Assembly (NCBI RefSeq): GCF_000340965.1
Contig: NZ_ANAY01000019.1
Coordinates: forward strand, 1-64,000
DNA: 64,000 bases
Direction: 5' to 3'
DNA from: Nocardiopsis kunsanensis DSM 44524
GTDB taxonomy: Bacteria > Actinomycetota > Actinomycetes > Streptosporangiales > Streptosporangiaceae
Numbering within the stretch: position 1 is the stretch's first letter; each line of letters starts with the position of its first letter. The position numbers and the translations under genes are program-made. Below are positions 30,515-42,163 of this stretch, piece after piece. The notes under the pieces are model-generated. The model did not search any database. It was not told where the DNA came from and saw nothing but the letters and a program-made list of their open reading frames with translations.

Positions 30515-31336
30515 TCAGGACCGGCGCTGCTGTCGTGCGGTCGTGTAAAGGCACACCGCCGCGGCCGTGGCCAGATTCAGGCTTTCGGCCCCGCCGTAGA
30601 TCGGGACACTGACCGCACCGTCCGTCAAGGACACGACGTCCTTGGGCAGCCCCCAGGCCTCGTTGCCGAAGACCCAGCCGACCGGACCGTCGAGGCCACC
30701 GGCGTCGGCGACCTCGTGCAGGTCCTCGTTACCGCTGCCGTCAGCGGCCAGCACACGGGCATCACAACGGCGCAGCGCCGCGACGGCCTCGTCGACCGGG
30801 ACACCCACCACCACGGGGAGGTGGAAGAGACTCCCGGCGGAAGCGCGCACGCACTTGCCGTTGTAGGGGTCGACGGAAGCATCGGTGAAGACGACCACGT
30901 CCGCTCCGGCCGCATCCGCGGTACGCAGGACCGTCCCGGCGTTGCCCGGGTCCCGGACGTGAGAGAGGACGACCGCCAACCGGAGGTCGCCGACGCTCTC
31001 CAGAGGGACGTCGACGAACTCGCAGACGGCGATGATGCCCTGCGGGCTGACGGTCTGGGCCAGCTCTGACATGACCTCGAGGCTGACCCTGTGCACCGGC
31101 AGTCCCGCCCCGTGGGCGGCGTCCACCAGTTCCACATGGCGGTGCATGGCCTCGGCCGTGGCGAAGAGTTCCACCACGCCCCCGCCCCGGCGTCCTCCGA
31201 CCGCCAGGGCCTCGCGCACCGCCTGCGGCCCCTCCACGAGGAAACGCCGCTCACGTTGTCGGAAGGTGCGCTTGGCGAGCCGCCGAACCCCCTTGATCCT
31301 GGGTGACCGGATACTCGTGAACTCGTGACTCGCCAA
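30515..31336 (-). CDS. SpoU/TrmH-family 2'-O-ribose rRNA methyltransferase
   Basis: A 273-residue SPOUT methyltransferase that probably methylates 23S rRNA riboses using S-adenosylmethionine. The N-terminal substrate-binding domain has RQRERRFLVEGPQAVREAL (about 27-45). The knotted catalytic domain has LSHVRDPGNAGTVLRTADAAG, PVGWVFGNEAWGLP and VPIYGGAESLNLATAAAVCLY, the three SpoU motifs. TsnR-like resistance methylases belong to the same family, but this chromosomal position, directly after rplT, is the housekeeping one. The start is TTG at 31334-31336, 15 bases after the rplT stop. Confidence 0.93.
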   Translation of the reverse strand: MASHEFTSIRSPRIKGVRRLAKRTFRQRERRFLVEGPQAVREALAVGGRRGGGVVELFATAEAMHRHVELVDAAHGAGLPVHRVSLEVMSELAQTVSPQGIIAVCEFVDVPLESVGDLRLAVVLSHVRDPGNAGTVLRTADAAGADVVVFTDASVDPYNGKCVRASAGSLFHLPVVVGVPVDEAVAALRRCDARVLAADGSGNEDLHEVADAGGLDGPVGWVFGNEAWGLPKDVVSLTDGAVSVPIYGGAESLNLATAAAVCLYTTARQQRRS

Positions 31337-31351
31337 GGCGCTACCGTCCCG

Positions 31352-31723
31352 TTAGGCTGCGGCCTGAGCCGGCAGGGCCTGCTTGGCCTTCTCGACGAGC
31401 GCGGCGAACGCGGCCTCGTCGTTGACGGCCAGCTCGGCCAGCATGCGGCGGTCGACCTCGATCCCGGCCAGCTTCAGGCCCTGGATGAGGCGGTTGTAGG
31501 TCATCCCGTGAGCGCGGGAAGCAGCGTTGATGCGCTGGATCCACAGGCGACGGAACTGCCCCTTCCGGTCCTTGCGGTCCCGGTAGGAGTAGGTCATCGA
31601 GTGGAGCATCTGCTCCTTGGCCTTGCGGTACAGGCGCGAACGCTGACCGCGATAACCGCTCGCACGGTCGAGGATGACCTTGCGCTTCTTCTTGGCGTTG
31701 AGAGCCCGCTTCACGCGTGCCAC
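31352..31723 (-). CDS. rplT: 50S ribosomal protein L20
   Basis: A 123-residue rRNA-binding protein essential for early 50S assembly. It has the basic N-terminal [15 protein letters not shown] segment and [20 protein letters not shown], both diagnostic. The GTG at 31721-31723 with a GAGGGAG ribosome site is chosen over the open frame's ATG at 31756. It is the third gene of infC-rpmI-rplT. In some bacteria L20 represses its own operon through the infC leader; the long leader here would allow that, but no such binding site is demonstrated. Confidence 0.97.
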   Translation of the reverse strand: MARVKRALNAKKKRKVILDRASGYRGQRSRLYRKAKEQMLHSMTYSYRDRKDRKGQFRRLWIQRINAASRAHGMTYNRLIQGLKLAGIEVDRRMLAELAVNDEAAFAALVEKAKQALPAQAAA

Positions 31724-31895
31724 TGTGACTCCCTCATAGTCTCTTCCGGCGCGCACGGCGCGCCGACCGGCCCGGGTCGAGCCCCGGCGGCCGTGTTCGC
31801 TTCAAGTGTGGGGTGTCCCCGGGGGCGGCGGCACAGCGTCTGCGCTTCACCGCCGGCGGACGACAGACTCGTCGGCTCGGCTGTATCAGCCGGTC

Positions 31896-32090
31896 TTACC
31901 TGCCGAGGAGCTTCGAGATCTTCTTCTCGTCCGCGGGGGCGAGCACGACCTCGTCGGAGAGACGACGCTTACGCTTGGAGGTCTTGTGCTCGAGGATGTG
32001 GTTCTTGTTGGCACGGCGGCGCATGATCTTGCCGGAGCCGGTGACCCGGAAACGGTCCTTGGCTCCACTGTGGGACTTGTTCTTCGGCAT
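31896..32090 (-). CDS. rpmI: 50S ribosomal protein L35
   Basis: A 64-residue, very basic ribosomal protein. [20 protein letters not shown] and [14 protein letters not shown] are diagnostic. It lies 172 bases upstream of rplT and about 190 bases after infC, in the conserved order. A single transcript from infC through rplT is expected. Confidence 0.97.
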   Translation of the reverse strand: MPKNKSHSGAKDRFRVTGSGKIMRRRANKNHILEHKTSKRKRRLSDEVVLAPADEKKISKLLGR

Positions 32091-32278
32091 GTCGCCGTCG
32101 TCTCCTACTCCGTCGGCGCGTGCCCCACTCGGCGCGGGTCACGCTCTTCTTCCGCTGCTACGGCGGGCCCGTGAGGGCGCCGCGTCGCGCATCTGGACCG
32201 CTGGGCGTACAGCCCTTCCCACCACCCGGTCGTCCGCCTGGGCGCCGGCCGGGCGGTGGAGGACCAGCCCTGTCGCCG

Positions 32279-32866
32279 CTAGGCCTTGTCGCGCTGCTCG
32301 CGGCGGGACTTCTCCTCCGCAGCAGCCGCGCGGGCCTCGGCCTTGTGCTCGGAACGCCGCTTGTGCGGGCCGATCACCATGACCATGTTGCGGCCGTCCT
32401 GCTTCGGCTGGGATTCGACCTGGCCGAGATCCTGGACGTCCTCCGCGAGGCGTGCCAGCAGCCGACGGCCCAGCTCGGGCCGGGACTGCTCGCGACCACG
32501 GAACATGATCGTCACCTTGACCTTGTCCCCGCCCTTGAGGAACCGGACGACGTGACCCTTCTTGGTCTCGTAGTCGTTCGGGTCGATCTTCGGACGGAGC
32601 TTGATCTCCTTGATGATCGTGTTCGACTGGTTCTTGCGCGACTCGCGTGCCTTGACCGCGGACTCGTACTTGAACTTGCCGTAGTCCATCAGCTTGGCGA
32701 CCGGAGGACGGGCGGTCGGTGCGACCTCGACGAGGTCGAGGTCGGACTCCTGGGCCAGGCGCAGAGCGTCCTGGACCGAGACGATTCCGACCTGCTCACC
32801 GTTGGGCCCGACGAGTCGGACCTCGGGAACCCGGATACGGTCATTGATGCGGGGCTCGGCGCTGAT
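32279..32866 (-). CDS. infC: Translation initiation factor IF-3, with an ATC start codon
   Basis: A 195-residue factor that binds the 30S subunit, prevents premature 50S joining and checks the start codon. The N-domain begins [19 protein letters not shown] and the C-domain has [17 protein letters not shown] and [19 protein letters not shown]. The only start matching the family N-terminus is ATC at 32864-32866, preceded at ideal distance by GGGAGGGG. Use of a rare AUU/AUC start lets IF-3 limit its own translation, as known in E. coli. The frame is open upstream to 33124, but that part is leader sequence without protein resemblance. Confidence 0.92.
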   Translation of the reverse strand: MSAEPRINDRIRVPEVRLVGPNGEQVGIVSVQDALRLAQESDLDLVEVAPTARPPVAKLMDYGKFKYESAVKARESRKNQSNTIIKEIKLRPKIDPNDYETKKGHVVRFLKGGDKVKVTIMFRGREQSRPELGRRLLARLAEDVQDLGQVESQPKQDGRNMVMVIGPHKRRSEHKAEARAAAAEEKSRREQRDKA

Positions 32867-32986
32867 GGGACCCCTCCCTAGCTTTCTCGGATTACCTGGG
32901 ACCGGCCGCCCGGTGGGCGGTCCGCTCGGCCGCACGGCCACCCGCGGGTGTTCCGGTCGACCGGGTCGGGGTCCCCGTGAAACGCG

Positions 32987-33014
32987 AAAACCCCGCCGGC
33001 GAATGCAAGCGGGG
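32987..33014 (-). promoter_or_regulatory. Attenuator-like hairpin in the infC leader
   Basis: On the minus strand CCCCGC (33009-33014) and GCGGGG (32991-32996) form a stem with a 12-base loop, followed at once by four Ts (32987-32990). This is one of the few intrinsic terminators with a T-run in the window. It sits inside the infC leader, about 120 bases before the start codon, where premature termination could control the infC-rpmI-rplT operon. Confidence 0.55.
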
Positions 33015-33199
33015 TGTACCGACCGGATATTCCGCCGCAGCCCGACGGGGTAGCACCACTGGTCCACCGGTGGTGCGTACGACGTCGGTCCTGTATCGGC
33101 GGACCGGACCCACTCGGGCGGCACCCGGCGGGTGGGAGGAACACCTCCGCTTGCGAGTCCGGGGCGTTCGGCACGCTCCGGACCAAGTCGTTGTCCACC

Positions 33200-33208
33200 A
33201 ATATACCA
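33200..33208 (-). promoter_or_regulatory. Extended -10 promoter for infC
   Basis: On the minus strand TGG-TATATT (33200-33208) is an extended -10 element in GC-rich DNA. There is no good -35 box, as is common for extended -10 promoters. It overlaps the region just past the aroE stop codon and would give an infC leader of about 325 bases. Confidence 0.5.
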
Positions 33209-33231
33209 GGCGCCGGGAGCGCACGGGACAC

Positions 33232-34068
33232 TCAGTTCCGCGGCTCACGCCCACGGCGCTCCAGTTCGGCCTCCCCCGCCGCGCGCATGGCCTCGACCGG
33301 GACGTCGGTACGCCCGGTCATCAGCCGCACCTGGGCTGCGGCCTGGTGCAGCAGCATCGGGAAGCCCCCGACCACACGGCCCCCTCGTCCTGCGACCGCG
33401 CGTGCGGCTTCCGTGGGCCAGGGGGCGTAGACCACGTCGAACAGGTCGGTGCGGGAAGCGGCCAGCGCTTCGCGGTGGCGGTCGGCCGCCCCCGAGGGCA
33501 GCGTGGACACGACCAGGTCGGTGTCGAGGCGCTCCTCCAGTGTTTCCAAGGGGGCCACCTCCAGAGCGAGGCCGAGCCTCCGGGCCGCCTCGGAGACCTC
33601 TCCGGTGCGCCCGACGTCCCGGGCCAGGAGGGTGACGGGCCCGCCTACGTCCAGCTCCCGCAGGGCGGCGAGCGCGGAGGCCGCGGTGGCTCCCCCGCCG
33701 AGTACCAGGCAGCGGCTCGGGGCCTTGATGCCTGCCTCGGTCAGGGCGGTGGTGATGCCCTCGACGTCGGTGTTGTGGGCATCCCAGGAACCGTCGCCGG
33801 AGCGCACCAGGGTGTTGGCCCCGCCCACGGCCCGGGCCGTGGGCGAGACCCGGTCGGCCAGCTCCATGGCCCTGCGCTTGAGCGGCATGGTCAGCGACAG
33901 TCCGGCCCAGTCCGCACCGAGGCCGCGCAGGAACGGGGCGAGCCCGTCCTCCGCGCATTCGTGGAGCCCGTAGGTCCACCCGTCCAGGCCCATGGAGCGA
34001 TGGGCGGCCCCGTGCAGGACGGGTGAGAGGGAATGGTCCACCGGGGAGCCGAGGACGGCGGCGCGCAT
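33232..34068 (-). CDS. aroE: Shikimate dehydrogenase
   Basis: NADPH-dependent reduction of 3-dehydroshikimate to shikimate in aromatic amino acid synthesis. The 278-residue product has the N-terminal [16 protein letters not shown], the catalytic Lys in [11 protein letters not shown], the Asp in AHNTDVEG, and a Rossmann [13 protein letters not shown] motif. It starts directly after the mltG stop (TAG then ATG with no gap), so it is translated from the ruvX-mltG-aroE transcript. Other shikimate genes (aroB, aroC, aroK) that often follow are not here; infC follows instead. Confidence 0.95.
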   Translation of the reverse strand: MRAAVLGSPVDHSLSPVLHGAAHRSMGLDGWTYGLHECAEDGLAPFLRGLGADWAGLSLTMPLKRRAMELADRVSPTARAVGGANTLVRSGDGSWDAHNTDVEGITTALTEAGIKAPSRCLVLGGGATAASALAALRELDVGGPVTLLARDVGRTGEVSEAARRLGLALEVAPLETLEERLDTDLVVSTLPSGAADRHREALAASRTDLFDVVYAPWPTEAARAVAGRGGRVVGGFPMLLHQAAAQVRLMTGRTDVPVEAMRAAGEAELERRGREPRN

Positions 34069-36324
34069 CTACTCCTCACCTTCCCAGTTCTCCTGGAACC
34101 TCGCCTTGAGCTCCTCGAACTCCTCGTGGCTCTCGGTGAACTCGGTCACGCCGTTCTCCGGGTCGGTGGCCACGAAGTAGAGCCAGTCGCCCTCGTCCGG
34201 GTCCAGGGCGGCCTCGATCGCGTCCTCCCCCGGCGCCACGAACGGGCCCGGGATCAGGCCGGTGCTGTAGTAGGTGTCGAACCCGCTGGTGTCGGCCTCG
34301 CACTCGGCGAGCTGGTCGCTGTCGAGCGCGATGCCGTAGGCGTCGATGGCGTAGAAGCAGGTGCTGTCCATCTGCAACGGCATGTCGATGTCGAGACGGT
34401 TGTGCACCACACGGGAGATCTTGGGCATGTCCTCGGCGTTGCCGCTCTCGGCCTGCACGATCGAGGCGATGGCCATGACCTCGTTGGGGTCGTAGCCGAT
34501 CTCTGCGGCGCGGCCCTCGATGTCGATCTCTTCGGCGGTCTGGCGGTACTGCGTGACCATGGTCTTGAGTACGGACAGCGCCTCGGTGCCGGGTTCGAAG
34601 CGGTAGGTCGAGGGGAAGAGGTAACCCTCGGGCCCCTCCGTGGCGTAATCGGGGAGGTTGAGTTCCTCCGTCTGTCCGTAGGCCGCCTGCAGCTCCGACT
34701 CGCTGAGGGCGGTCTGTTCGGCGATCGAGGCCATGATGCGTTCGGCACGCAGCCCCTCCCGGATGCTCACCCGGCCCCCGAGGCGGTTCTCCGAGTCGAA
34801 CAGGGCATCGAGGGCGTGCTCAGCACTCATCTCCTCGGCCAGGCGGTAGGTGCCGGGGGTGAGGTTCTGGTCGGCCGCGGCGCTCAGGGCGTTGGTGAAA
34901 GCACGCTTGCTCGCGACCACGTTCGCGTCGGCGAGGTTCTCCGCGACGGTTGCGCCGCTGTCGCCCTCCTCGATGACGAAGGTGACTTCTCCCGCCCCCT
35001 CGCCCTCGTGATCGGCGGGGAAGACGTAGAGGCGCGCCACACCGAAACCACCGCCGGCGATCACCAGCACCAGGGCCACGGCCACCAGGCCCATCCGGCC
35101 CCTGCCCCGCTTGCCGCCCTTGGTCTTCTTGCCCTTGTTCTGGGCCCGGCGCTGGGCCTCCTTGAGTTTGCGGCGGCTCTTGCGGCTGCCGCCGTAGGCC
35201 TCGGCGATGTCGGCCAGGCCGGGCTCGTAGTCCTCGTCCTCCTCTGGTTCCTCTTCCTCGGACCCGGTGGTCTCCGCGGCCGGTTCCGGTTCGACCGGCG
35301 TCACCTTGCGGCGGGAACGACGCCGACCCCGGCCCCGACGGCGGGAACGGGGTGCCTCCTCGGTCCCGTCCTCCTGCTCCGGCTCTGCCGCCCGAGCTGT
35401 CCCGGCCTCCTGTTCGGCCGCGCGGCGGGCGCGCCGGGAGCGACCGCGGGGCCGGGCCTCCTCCTCCGGCTCGGGTCCCGGTTCGGTACCGGCGGCCGCA
35501 AAGGCCCCCGAGTGCAGGGCCTCGGCGTCGTGGGCACCGCTGTCCCCGGGGTCCGGAGCGGGCATCGCACCACTGTCCTCGGCCCGTCGACGGCGACGGC
35601 TGCGGGGACGCCGGGGTGCCTCGTCCTCGCCTTCCTCCTCCACGCGGGGGAAGACCCCGGAATCGGCGGAAGTGTGCACACCCGGGAAGTTGCCGCTGTC
35701 GAATGCCTCGGTCTCGTCGGGCACTTCGGAGAGGAAACCGCCCTCGGAGTTCTGATCGCGCCGGGCACGGCGGCGCGAGCGACGGCCGGAGGGCTGTTCC
35801 TCCACGTCCTGGGGGCCGGATTCCGAGGTCTCGGCACGATGCCGGCGTCCGCGGCGGGGCCGGGGCCCGTCCGCCTCGGCGGGGGCTTGTTCGGCGGGGG
35901 CACCGTTCCACGGTGAGGCTCCGCTCGAGGAACCGTCGGTACTGGGGGCCTGGGGGGAGGACGGGTCGCTGCCGAGCCCCGCCAGCGCCGCCAAGGCGTC
36001 CTGGGCAGGGGCCTGGTTCTCGGGGCGTTCCCCACCGGTACGTGCCGCGCGTCCGCCGCGGAGGGCGTCGGCGGCACCGCTGCGGCGCGGGGGTTCACCA
36101 CCCGGTCCGGGGTTCTCGGGACGGTGTCGGCGTCCGCGGCGCGGTTCCTGGTGTTCCTGGAACGCCTCCGGCTGCTGCGGCCACTCCTCGGGCTCCCTGC
36201 GCGCCCGGCGGCCCCGCGGCGGGGGGTGCGCGGGCAACGGGTCGCTGAGCGGGTCGTGGTCATGACCGCGCGCGGCATGTCCACGATAGGGATCGTTGGG
36301 GTAATCATCCCTGTCGGTCATCAT
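34069..36324 (-). CDS. mltG: Endolytic peptidoglycan transglycosylase MltG with long Arg-rich cytoplasmic extension
   Basis: A 751-residue membrane protein. MltG/YceG enzymes cleave nascent glycan strands in the periplasmic or cell-wall space and may act as glycan polymerisation terminators. The C-terminal YceG domain occupies about 440-751, with the catalytic Glu626 in MAIASIVQAESGN and TYRFEPG nearby. One transmembrane helix lies at about 410-432 (GLVAVALVLVIAGGGFGVA). The first ~400 residues are low-complexity, rich in Arg, Glu, Pro and Gly, with several RRGRRxR-type clusters; typical MltG proteins have far less than this. ATG 36322-36324 overlaps the ruvX stop (ATGA). The extension should be cytosolic, and its role is unknown. 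Confidence 0.93.
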   Translation of the reverse strand: MMTDRDDYPNDPYRGHAARGHDHDPLSDPLPAHPPPRGRRARREPEEWPQQPEAFQEHQEPRRGRRHRPENPGPGGEPPRRSGAADALRGGRAARTGGERPENQAPAQDALAALAGLGSDPSSPQAPSTDGSSSGASPWNGAPAEQAPAEADGPRPRRGRRHRAETSESGPQDVEEQPSGRRSRRRARRDQNSEGGFLSEVPDETEAFDSGNFPGVHTSADSGVFPRVEEEGEDEAPRRPRSRRRRRAEDSGAMPAPDPGDSGAHDAEALHSGAFAAAGTEPGPEPEEEARPRGRSRRARRAAEQEAGTARAAEPEQEDGTEEAPRSRRRGRGRRRSRRKVTPVEPEPAAETTGSEEEEPEEDEDYEPGLADIAEAYGGSRKSRRKLKEAQRRAQNKGKKTKGGKRGRGRMGLVAVALVLVIAGGGFGVARLYVFPADHEGEGAGEVTFVIEEGDSGATVAENLADANVVASKRAFTNALSAAADQNLTPGTYRLAEEMSAEHALDALFDSENRLGGRVSIREGLRAERIMASIAEQTALSESELQAAYGQTEELNLPDYATEGPEGYLFPSTYRFEPGTEALSVLKTMVTQYRQTAEEIDIEGRAAEIGYDPNEVMAIASIVQAESGNAEDMPKISRVVHNRLDIDMPLQMDSTCFYAIDAYGIALDSDQLAECEADTSGFDTYYSTGLIPGPFVAPGEDAIEAALDPDEGDWLYFVATDPENGVTEFTESHEEFEELKARFQENWEGEE

Positions 36325-36806
36325 TCTCCTTGGCTGGAGCGAACGATCTCGCCCGGGGGCAGGCCGGTGGACCGTTCCTGGTCCAAGGCGCTCTGCAGGA
36401 GGACCGTCGCCGCGGCCTGGTCGATCACCGACCGGCGCGCGCGTCCCCCCTTGGCGCCCTTCTTGCCGAAGGAAGCCCCGGAGAGGAGCTGCCCCTGAGC
36501 GGTCACGGTCGTCAGTCGCTCGTCGACCAGTCGGACCGGGACGGGGTGGAGGAGGTGGGCGAGGCCCTGCGCGAATTCCCTCGCGGAGCGCGCGGAGGGG
36601 CCTTCCTCACCCGACATCGAGGCAGGGTAGCCCACCACGACCTCACGTGCCTCACGCTCCACCACCAACCGGGCGATGCGCTGTTTGTCGCCCTGGCCAC
36701 GCGGGATCGTCTCGACGGGGTTGGCGAGCATGCCGCTGGGGTCACTGGCAGCGACCCCGATCCGGGCGTTGCCGGGGTCGATCGCCAAACGTGCACCGTG
36801 CCTCAA
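36321..36806 (-). CDS. ruvX: RuvX/YqgF-family putative Holliday junction resolvase or pre-16S rRNA nuclease
   Basis: A 161-residue RNase H-like fold protein. RLAIDPGNARIGVAASDPSG (about 6-25) contains the first catalytic Asp; VVVGYPASMSGEEG and VRLVDERLTTVTAQ carry further conserved residues; RSVIDQAAATVLLQ completes the active site. E. coli YqgF processes the 16S rRNA 5' end. The start is TTG at 36804-36806, with GGGGAG eight bases upstream. It follows alaS in the usual actinomycete order, separated here by 550 bases including a terminator and its own promoter. Confidence 0.92.
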   Translation of the reverse strand: MRHGARLAIDPGNARIGVAASDPSGMLANPVETIPRGQGDKQRIARLVVEREAREVVVGYPASMSGEEGPSARSAREFAQGLAHLLHPVPVRLVDERLTTVTAQGQLLSGASFGKKGAKGGRARRSVIDQAAATVLLQSALDQERSTGLPPGEIVRSSQGE

Positions 36807-36881
36807 GAGGCCGTCTCCCCTGCTCCGGGTGCGGTACTCGGGCGGTGAGTGCCGTCGGCGGCACCGCACCGCGGTTGGGAA

Positions 36882-36910
36882 ATCCTCAACACGGTGGTCC
36901 TGTTCATCAA
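36882..36910 (-). promoter_or_regulatory. Promoter of ruvX-mltG-aroE
   Basis: On the minus strand TTGATG (36905-36910) and GAGGAT (36882-36887) are 17 bases apart, about 75 bases before the ruvX start. The boxes fit the actinomycete vegetative consensus reasonably. The remaining stretch up to the alaS terminator (36911-37302) shows no gene. Confidence 0.5.
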
Positions 36911-37302
36911 CTAACTCGGGGGCGTCACCGCGCAGACAGACGTGGCTTCGGCTGCGGTGCGCAACAGTATGCCCGATTCCGTCACGGCACGCAGCACGCT
37001 CGTGCACGAGCCGTATGGGAGGTCCCGGCTGGGCACACGGTTCGTCATTCCGCGCGAGAGCGGTCTCCCGTGCGCGCGGGTACCGTCCGAGTGTAGGCCA
37101 CCCCCGTGGGACCTCGGGGCATCCTGGGCGGTCCTGGGCCCTGTTCACGAACCGGATCAACGTCTTCACGTGCGGTTCCGCTCCTCATGTGTGGCCTGGC
37201 GCACGGAAGGCAGGATGCCACCGAACACGAGCACGCGCGCTCATCACCACGCCGGGGACGCGGTACCGCCGGGCCGGGCAGAAGACCGTGGGGCACGAAG
37301 CG

Positions 37303-37334
37303 GGGCGTCCGCGGAACACCCTCCGCGGACGCCC
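37303..37334 (-). terminator. Terminator of alaS
   Basis: A perfect 12 bp stem (37303-37314 with 37323-37334) with an 8-base loop, starting 22 bases past the alaS stop. It separates alaS from the ruvX promoter. Confidence 0.85.
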
Positions 37335-37356
37335 TGACGATGGTCGGTTCCGGCGG

Positions 37357-40023
<2,667 letters not shown>

Positions 40024-40297
40024 TGATGCCCTCCTGTGTATCCGCACCAACGCGTGTGCTTTTTGCGGGTGGCCGCCGGGAACCCGTCCTGTTGACGACA
40101 ACGGCGGCGGCCTCGTTGTTCCAAGGCTAACGCCGCCGGGCACCGACGGGAGCCGCGTGAGCACGCCGGATCGGCGGCTGCAGGGATGCATCTGCGGTTC
40201 CGGGGAGGGGCCGGGAACCGTGGTCCTTCTTCCGTAGGGCGGGGGCGGACGAGGACACCGTGCCGGTCCTGCTCCGCGCCGGCCACGGGAGGGATCG

Positions 40298-40335
40298 GGG
40301 CGGTGCACACGGATCCGGGTCCGTGTGCACCGCCC
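40298..40335 (-). terminator. Terminator of the Pro/Gly-rich membrane protein gene
   Basis: A perfect 15 bp stem (40298-40312 with 40321-40335) and an 8-base loop, six bases past the stop codon of the gene at 40341. It is the longest perfect stem in the window. Confidence 0.85.
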
Positions 40336-40340
40336 GCGGA

Positions 40341-41018
40341 TCAGTACTGAGGGCCGGGAGCGAAACCCTGCGGAGCGGGCGAGTAGAAGGCCCGCGAGAC
40401 CGGCACCACCATCAGGATGATGATGCCGACGGTGAACAGCAGAGGGACGATCGCAAGGACGTTCATCGCGAACACGAGCGAGACGACCAGGATCAACGCG
40501 GCCAGGATCTGGAAGATCACGGTGCCCCAGAGGACGATCCCGCTGCGCTTCCCCATGAACGAGGCCAACAGGGTGGAGATCAGCCCGTAGACGAAGGGGA
40601 TCGCCCCGGCCACGGCGAGGCCTCCGAGCACCTCGTTCGTTCCGATACCGCCGGGGACGGCCGCGTCCTGGTCGAGGACGGCGTCCATCTCCCGGAGGGC
40701 CTGGTCGTCACCGGTGATGTACAAGGCCGCGAACAGCATCACACCGCCCATGAGCAGGCCGGTGATCCCGCCGATGAACTGAAACACCCGAGCGGTGATC
40801 ACGGTGCCGGGCATCTTGCCCTCGGGCTGGGTCGCGCCGGGGCCCATGGGCGGCGGACCGGGAGGCATTCCGGGCTGCCCTTGGGGCGGGTGAGCACCGG
40901 GACGGCCGTAGCCCTGGGGCGGGTATCCTCCCGAGGGATGGGCTCCCCCCTGTGGGGGATTCGGGCCCGACGGGTATCCGCCCTGGCCCGGGTTGTTGTA
41001 GGGATCGTGCGGCTGCAT
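40341..41018 (-). CDS. Membrane protein with Pro/Gly/Gln-rich cytoplasmic N-terminus
   Basis: A 225-residue protein of unknown function. Residues 1-68 are low-complexity (repeated GGYP, PPQG and HPP units), as in many actinomycete membrane proteins. Four hydrophobic segments follow at about 75-97, 128-148, 160-182 and 185-208. A negatively charged loop ([17 protein letters not shown]) separates the first two. ATG 41016-41018 has a GGAAGG ribosome site, and TATACA about 20 bases upstream (41035-41040) is a possible -10 box. I cannot assign a family. Confidence 0.75.
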   Translation of the reverse strand: MQPHDPYNNPGQGGYPSGPNPPQGGAHPSGGYPPQGYGRPGAHPPQGQPGMPPGPPPMGPGATQPEGKMPGTVITARVFQFIGGITGLLMGGVMLFAALYITGDDQALREMDAVLDQDAAVPGGIGTNEVLGGLAVAGAIPFVYGLISTLLASFMGKRSGIVLWGTVIFQILAALILVVSLVFAMNVLAIVPLLFTVGIIILMVVPVSRAFYSPAPQGFAPGPQY

Positions 41019-41152
41019 CGCCCAGCCTTCCGTGTGTATACGTGGATGGTGCTCGAGGGAGCAGGGCCAACCCTACAAAACGGGTGCCCCGCGCTTACCT
41101 GCACCCACCTGGACATATACCCGCCACGACCGGTTCACTCACGGGGAACCCT

Positions 41153-41416
41153 TCAGCCCGCGGCCTCGCCCTCGGTGAGGGTCCGGCCGCGGTCACGGGG
41201 CGCGTACCTGCGCATGAGCTCTTCCTCCTGGTCGCGCACGGCGTCGGCCAGGTCCTCGTTGAGCTCACGCAGGGCACCCCTGTACTCGGTCACGTGGCCC
41301 CCGACCCGGTGGGCGATCCCGTCCGGAGTCAGGGCACGCCGCGCGCGTTCGACCCGGTGGACGACGTAACCGCCCACGGCGGCACCTGCTGCGAGGTAGA
41401 ACAGACGGCGGATCAC
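41153..41416 (-). CDS. Small membrane-associated protein (DUF6167-like)
   Basis: An 87-residue protein: a short N-terminal hydrophobic segment (LFYLAAGAAVGGYVV, about 4-18) followed by an amphipathic, charged helix containing RVERARRALTPDG and LNEDLADAVRDQEEELMRRY. The GTG at 41414-41416 overlaps the stop of the DUF948 gene (GTGA). This DUF948/DUF6167 pair upstream of alaS is conserved in actinomycetes, but its function is unknown. Confidence 0.75.
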   Translation of the reverse strand: MIRRLFYLAAGAAVGGYVVHRVERARRALTPDGIAHRVGGHVTEYRGALRELNEDLADAVRDQEEELMRRYAPRDRGRTLTEGEAAG

Positions 41417-41808
41417 CGGCTCGCCTCCTTGCGTTTGCGGGTGCGCACCAGGGCGAGGGTGCGGCGCTGGCCCATCACGCGGCGGACCGCGTAACTGAAC
41501 GAGGCGATCTTGACCAGTGGTCCGGTGAAGACCGAGCGGGTCAGCGCGGTCATGGAGGAGACGTCCTCGGAGGAGGACTGCATGTTCGCGGTGATCTCCT
41601 CCACGCGCTCCAGGGAGGTGTTGGCCCGATCGACGGTGGAGGACATGTCCTCCAGGATCGGCGGTGTACGGTCCCCCAGCTCGGAGACGACCTTGGTCGT
41701 CGCGTTGATGAGTTTGATGAGTTTGACGAGGGCCACGCACAAGAAGGTGGCCAACACCGCCCAGACCACCGCTGCGACGAGCGCGGCGACCTCTCCTCCG
41801 GTCAGCAT
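41413..41808 (-). CDS. DUF948 family membrane protein
   Basis: A 131-residue protein with one N-terminal transmembrane helix (about 6-30, VAALVAAVVWAVLATFLCVAL) and a long amphipathic, probably coiled-coil region (about 32-90) with regularly spaced hydrophobic residues, then a basic tail. DUF948 proteins resemble general stress or methyl-accepting-chemotaxis-like helices; no function is established. ATG 41806-41808 with GGAG upstream; the frame's earlier ATG at 41901 lacks a ribosome site. It is coupled to the following DUF6167-like gene and divergent from the pseudokinase. Confidence 0.85.
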   Translation of the reverse strand: MLTGGEVAALVAAVVWAVLATFLCVALVKLIKLINATTKVVSELGDRTPPILEDMSSTVDRANTSLERVEEITANMQSSSEDVSSMTALTRSVFTGPLVKIASFSYAVRRVMGQRRTLALVRTRKRKEASR

Positions 41809-42074
41809 TGGTGGGGCTCCGTAGGCAGATCGAGGGTTGAAGTGGAGGGTGGGGCCCTGGGGGTGGCGTCCGGCCCTCCCACGTCCTCGGCCGTCCGTCA
41901 ACGGTTACGGACTCGGCCGATTTTCGGCCGACCCTATCGCGTCCACGGCCCGGGAACAGCGACGGCACGCCTCTGCTGTCACCACCACGACTGTCCGGAA
42001 ACCCCCGCTACCCGGTCCCGGTACACGATCGGGGGTTCGACGGCCGCCCGCTCCTGCAAGACAATCGAGACATC

Positions 42075-42127
42075 GGGCGGAGTGCCCCTCCTCCCGGACT
42101 TCATTACGATGTCCGGACACTCCGCCC
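42075..42127. promoter_or_regulatory. Large composite palindrome upstream of the pseudokinase gene
   Basis: GGGCGGAGTG (42075-42084) and CACTCCGCCC (42118-42127) form a perfect 10 bp outer arm; CCGGAC (42094-42099) and GTCCGG (42111-42116) form an inner arm. The 11-base centre includes TACGAT (42105-42110), which looks like a plus-strand -10 box. It lies 37 bases before the pseudokinase ATG, so it may be an operator overlapping the promoter or an mRNA leader hairpin. Elsewhere in 41809-42163 I see no gene. Confidence 0.5.
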
Positions 42128-42163
42128 ACTGACGGCCGCCCCTGATGCACCGACAGGATCCCC

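Noticed and set aside
30342..30554. Small minus-strand frame in the region before the rRNA methyltransferase stop
   Set aside because: No ribosome site, partial overlap with the real gene, and a composition not typical of coding DNA.
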